Assembly (NCBI GenBank): GCA_964637485.1
Contig: CAZWUU010000028.1
Coordinates: 1-6,777, forward strand
Reading direction: 5' to 3'
Length of the DNA stretch: 6,777 nt
Origin: C7867-002 sp964637485
GTDB taxonomy: Bacteria; Patescibacteriota; Minisyncoccia; Phycocordibacterales; PALSA-1337
Under the pieces are notes generated by a model. That model worked only from the letters and a program-made list of their open reading frames with translations. It searched no databases and was not told where the DNA came from. The position numbers and the translations under genes are program-made. Numbering within the stretch: the stretch's first letter is position 1; every line of letters starts with the position of its first letter. Below are positions 5,288-6,777 of this stretch, in pieces.

Positions 5288-6777
5288 ATGGCTCTGAAGA
5301 AAACAATTTATTATTTGACCGTATCGGCGCTTTTCCTTGTACCTTTCTTCGTTTTGTTTCCGATAGATGTCTGGCCATTCAATTGGGCTCAGTCTCTATT
5401 TTTCCCATTCATAACTGGAAAGGCCTTTTTCTTCAGAATATTGGTACAGGTTGCTTTTGCTGGCTGGCTATTATTGGCTCTTATGGATGAAAAATATCGA
5501 CCGAGATGGACGCCTATAACTATCGTTATCTTTATCTTTACTTTTGTAGCACTTCTGGCCGATTTGTTGGGAGTAAATCCCATGAGGAGTCTCTGGTCAA
5601 ACTTCGAACGTATGGAAGGATGGATCGCCATCGTTCATTTGTTTATGTTCTTCTTGTCAGCAACTAATGTTTTTGGCCACGGCGATGAAGGCAAGAGAAT
5701 GTGGTACAGATGGTTTAATGTGAGCTTGTTCATCTCTTTTATCGTGGGCATATATGGAGTAATGCAACTCACTGGAAATGCGGACATTCATCAAGGATCC
5801 ACTCGTATTACAGCTTCACTCGGTAATGCTGCTTATCTCGCCGTGTATCTTCTCTGGCACGCCGGTCTTGCATTTTATATGTTCGTTGTCTCTCGAACCC
5901 AATCTTATGCAAATAAAGGTATTAGCTGGATATATTTGATTCTCTCACTATTCTTGTCATATTTACTTTTCGAGACAGCAACCAGAGGTACTATTCTTGG
6001 TTGGTTGGCCGGCGTAGTCATCGGAATAATCGTTTATCTGTTTGCCAAAAAGAAAGAGACTGATACAGATCAGCGCAAAATGTCATTAATACGCTGGGTA
6101 TCGGTAGGTATAATTTCAGTTATAGTTTTGTTCGGTGCGCTTGTTTGGATCAACAAAGACAGTAATTTTGTTCAAAACAATGAAGTCTTGAGAAGAATGA
6201 CCAGCATTTCAGTTTCAGGCGGGGATACTGTCGCGCGTCTATATATATGGAATATGGCTTTGACGGGATGGATGCAAAAGCCGGTATTAGGTTGGGGTCA
6301 GGAGAACTTCAACTATATATTCAATGCAAATTATAATCCGAAAATGTGGAGTCAGGAGCAATGGTTCGATAGAGCACATAGCGTCTATCTGGATTGGTTG
6401 ACTGCGGCTGGAATCATAGGTTTGCTCACATATTTAGCGCTATATGTGCTGTTATTTGTCGGAGTTTGGAAATCCAGTCTTCGGGTGTCGCAGAAGAGTG
6501 TTTTGACAGGAGTATTGGTCGGATATGCCATACATAATATGTTTGTATTCGATAATATAGCTAGTTACATCATGTTCTTTGCGGCCATGGGATTCATAAA
6601 TTCATTTGAAGATGGTAGGCCTATAGGAATATTCGGTAATAAGCCATTATCTAGAGATGCATTCGAGTATGTGGCCATGCCAGTTGTTATTATCATTCTT
6701 GCCGGTTCCATATGGTTCTATAATGCAAGACCCATCATGGCGAATAACAGACTCATCAGTGCGCTTACAGAGTGTGC
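5288..6777 (+). CDS. O-antigen ligase/polymerase-type membrane protein (Wzy_C), 3' end outside the window
   Basis: The frame is open from the ATG at 5288 to the window edge, giving 496 residues with no stop. The protein is very hydrophobic, with membrane segments near residues 8-25, 47-66, 77-95, 111-125, 145-161, 180-200, 213-229, 236-252, 270-287, 372-393, 404-418, 424-438 and 463-478. The Wzy_C region is recognisable: ATRGTILGWLAG (231-242), GWGQENFNYIF (335-345), and a periplasmic-type loop with RAHSVYLDWL (362-371), whose histidine is expected to be functional. GYAIHNMFVFDN lies at 412-423. Such proteins polymerise O-units or transfer lipid-linked glycan to lipid A or to protein. Related proteins, as I recall them from Candidate Phyla Radiation genomes, are often longer with a soluble C-terminal repeat domain, so more coding sequence probably follows. 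The start at 5288 suits the first membrane segment; the frame opens from a stop at 5231-5233, with a TTG at 5258 as the alternative. It is divergent from the flippase operon. Confidence 0.88.
   Translation, partial: MALKKTIYYLTVSALFLVPFFVLFPIDVWPFNWAQSLFFPFITGKAFFFRILVQVAFAGWLLLALMDEKYRPRWTPITIVIFIFTFVALLADLLGVNPMRSLWSNFERMEGWIAIVHLFMFFLSATNVFGHGDEGKRMWYRWFNVSLFISFIVGIYGVMQLTGNADIHQGSTRITASLGNAAYLAVYLLWHAGLAFYMFVVSRTQSYANKGISWIYLILSLFLSYLLFETATRGTILGWLAGVVIGIIVYLFAKKKETDTDQRKMSLIRWVSVGIISVIVLFGALVWINKDSNFVQNNEVLRRMTSISVSGGDTVARLYIWNMALTGWMQKPVLGWGQENFNYIFNANYNPKMWSQEQWFDRAHSVYLDWLTAAGIIGLLTYLALYVLLFVGVWKSSLRVSQKSVLTGVLVGYAIHNMFVFDNIASYIMFFAAMGFINSFEDGRPIGIFGNKPLSRDAFEYVAMPVVIIILAGSIWFYNARPIMANNRLISALTEC

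Noticed and set aside
5193..5378. N-terminal extension of the flippase starting at 5378 (or 5276)
   Set aside because: The extra residues are hydrophilic and not flippase-like, and the longer form overlaps the divergent ligase coding sequence. The start at 5192 gives the normal lead before the first membrane segment.
5389..5631. Minus-strand open frame of 80 codons
   Set aside because: It lies entirely opposite the ligase gene, whose plus-strand product has clear family motifs; the minus-strand product is basic with no recognisable pattern.

Overview
The window is part of a surface-glycan biosynthesis locus. It holds five tightly packed genes on the minus strand, and one gene on the plus strand that is divergent from them and runs off the right edge. 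In the order of minus-strand transcription (right to left) the five are a Wzx-type flippase, a family-2 glycosyltransferase, a divergent GT11-like (fucosyltransferase-type) enzyme, a GT17-like glycosyltransferase and a canonical GT11 alpha-1,2-fucosyltransferase-type enzyme. The plus-strand gene encodes a polytopic O-antigen ligase/polymerase-type (Wzy_C) protein.

The five minus-strand genes are separated by 4 bp, a 4-bp ATGA overlap, 5 bp and 1 bp, so they almost certainly form one operon. The only sizeable intergenic space inside the locus is about 95 bp between the divergent flippase and ligase genes, and it should carry the promoters of both. Bases 1-74 lie downstream of the operon and contain nothing that can be called with confidence.

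A reasonable model is that the four glycosyltransferases build a short branched, possibly fucosylated repeat unit on a lipid carrier on the cytoplasmic face. The flippase moves it across the membrane, and the Wzy_C protein polymerises it or transfers it to a lipid or protein acceptor outside. The sugar and linkage assignments come from family membership only.

The organism is a bacterium using standard stop codons, with moderately low G+C; the glycosyltransferase genes are visibly more AT-rich than the flippase and ligase. None of the start sites has a recognisable Shine-Dalgarno sequence at normal spacing. The ligase (GKAFFFR near the N-terminus, ATRGT, GWGQENFNY, RAHSVYLDWL, HNMFVFDN) resembles, from memory, ligases common in Candidate Phyla Radiation (Patescibacteria/Parcubacteria-type) genomes. 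The lineage is an inference of moderate confidence. No RNA genes, CRISPR arrays, insertion sequences or clear intrinsic terminators were seen. The locus looks like an accessory glycan cluster of known design rather than a wholly new system; its most unusual member is the GT11-like protein with a degenerate HxRRGDY motif.
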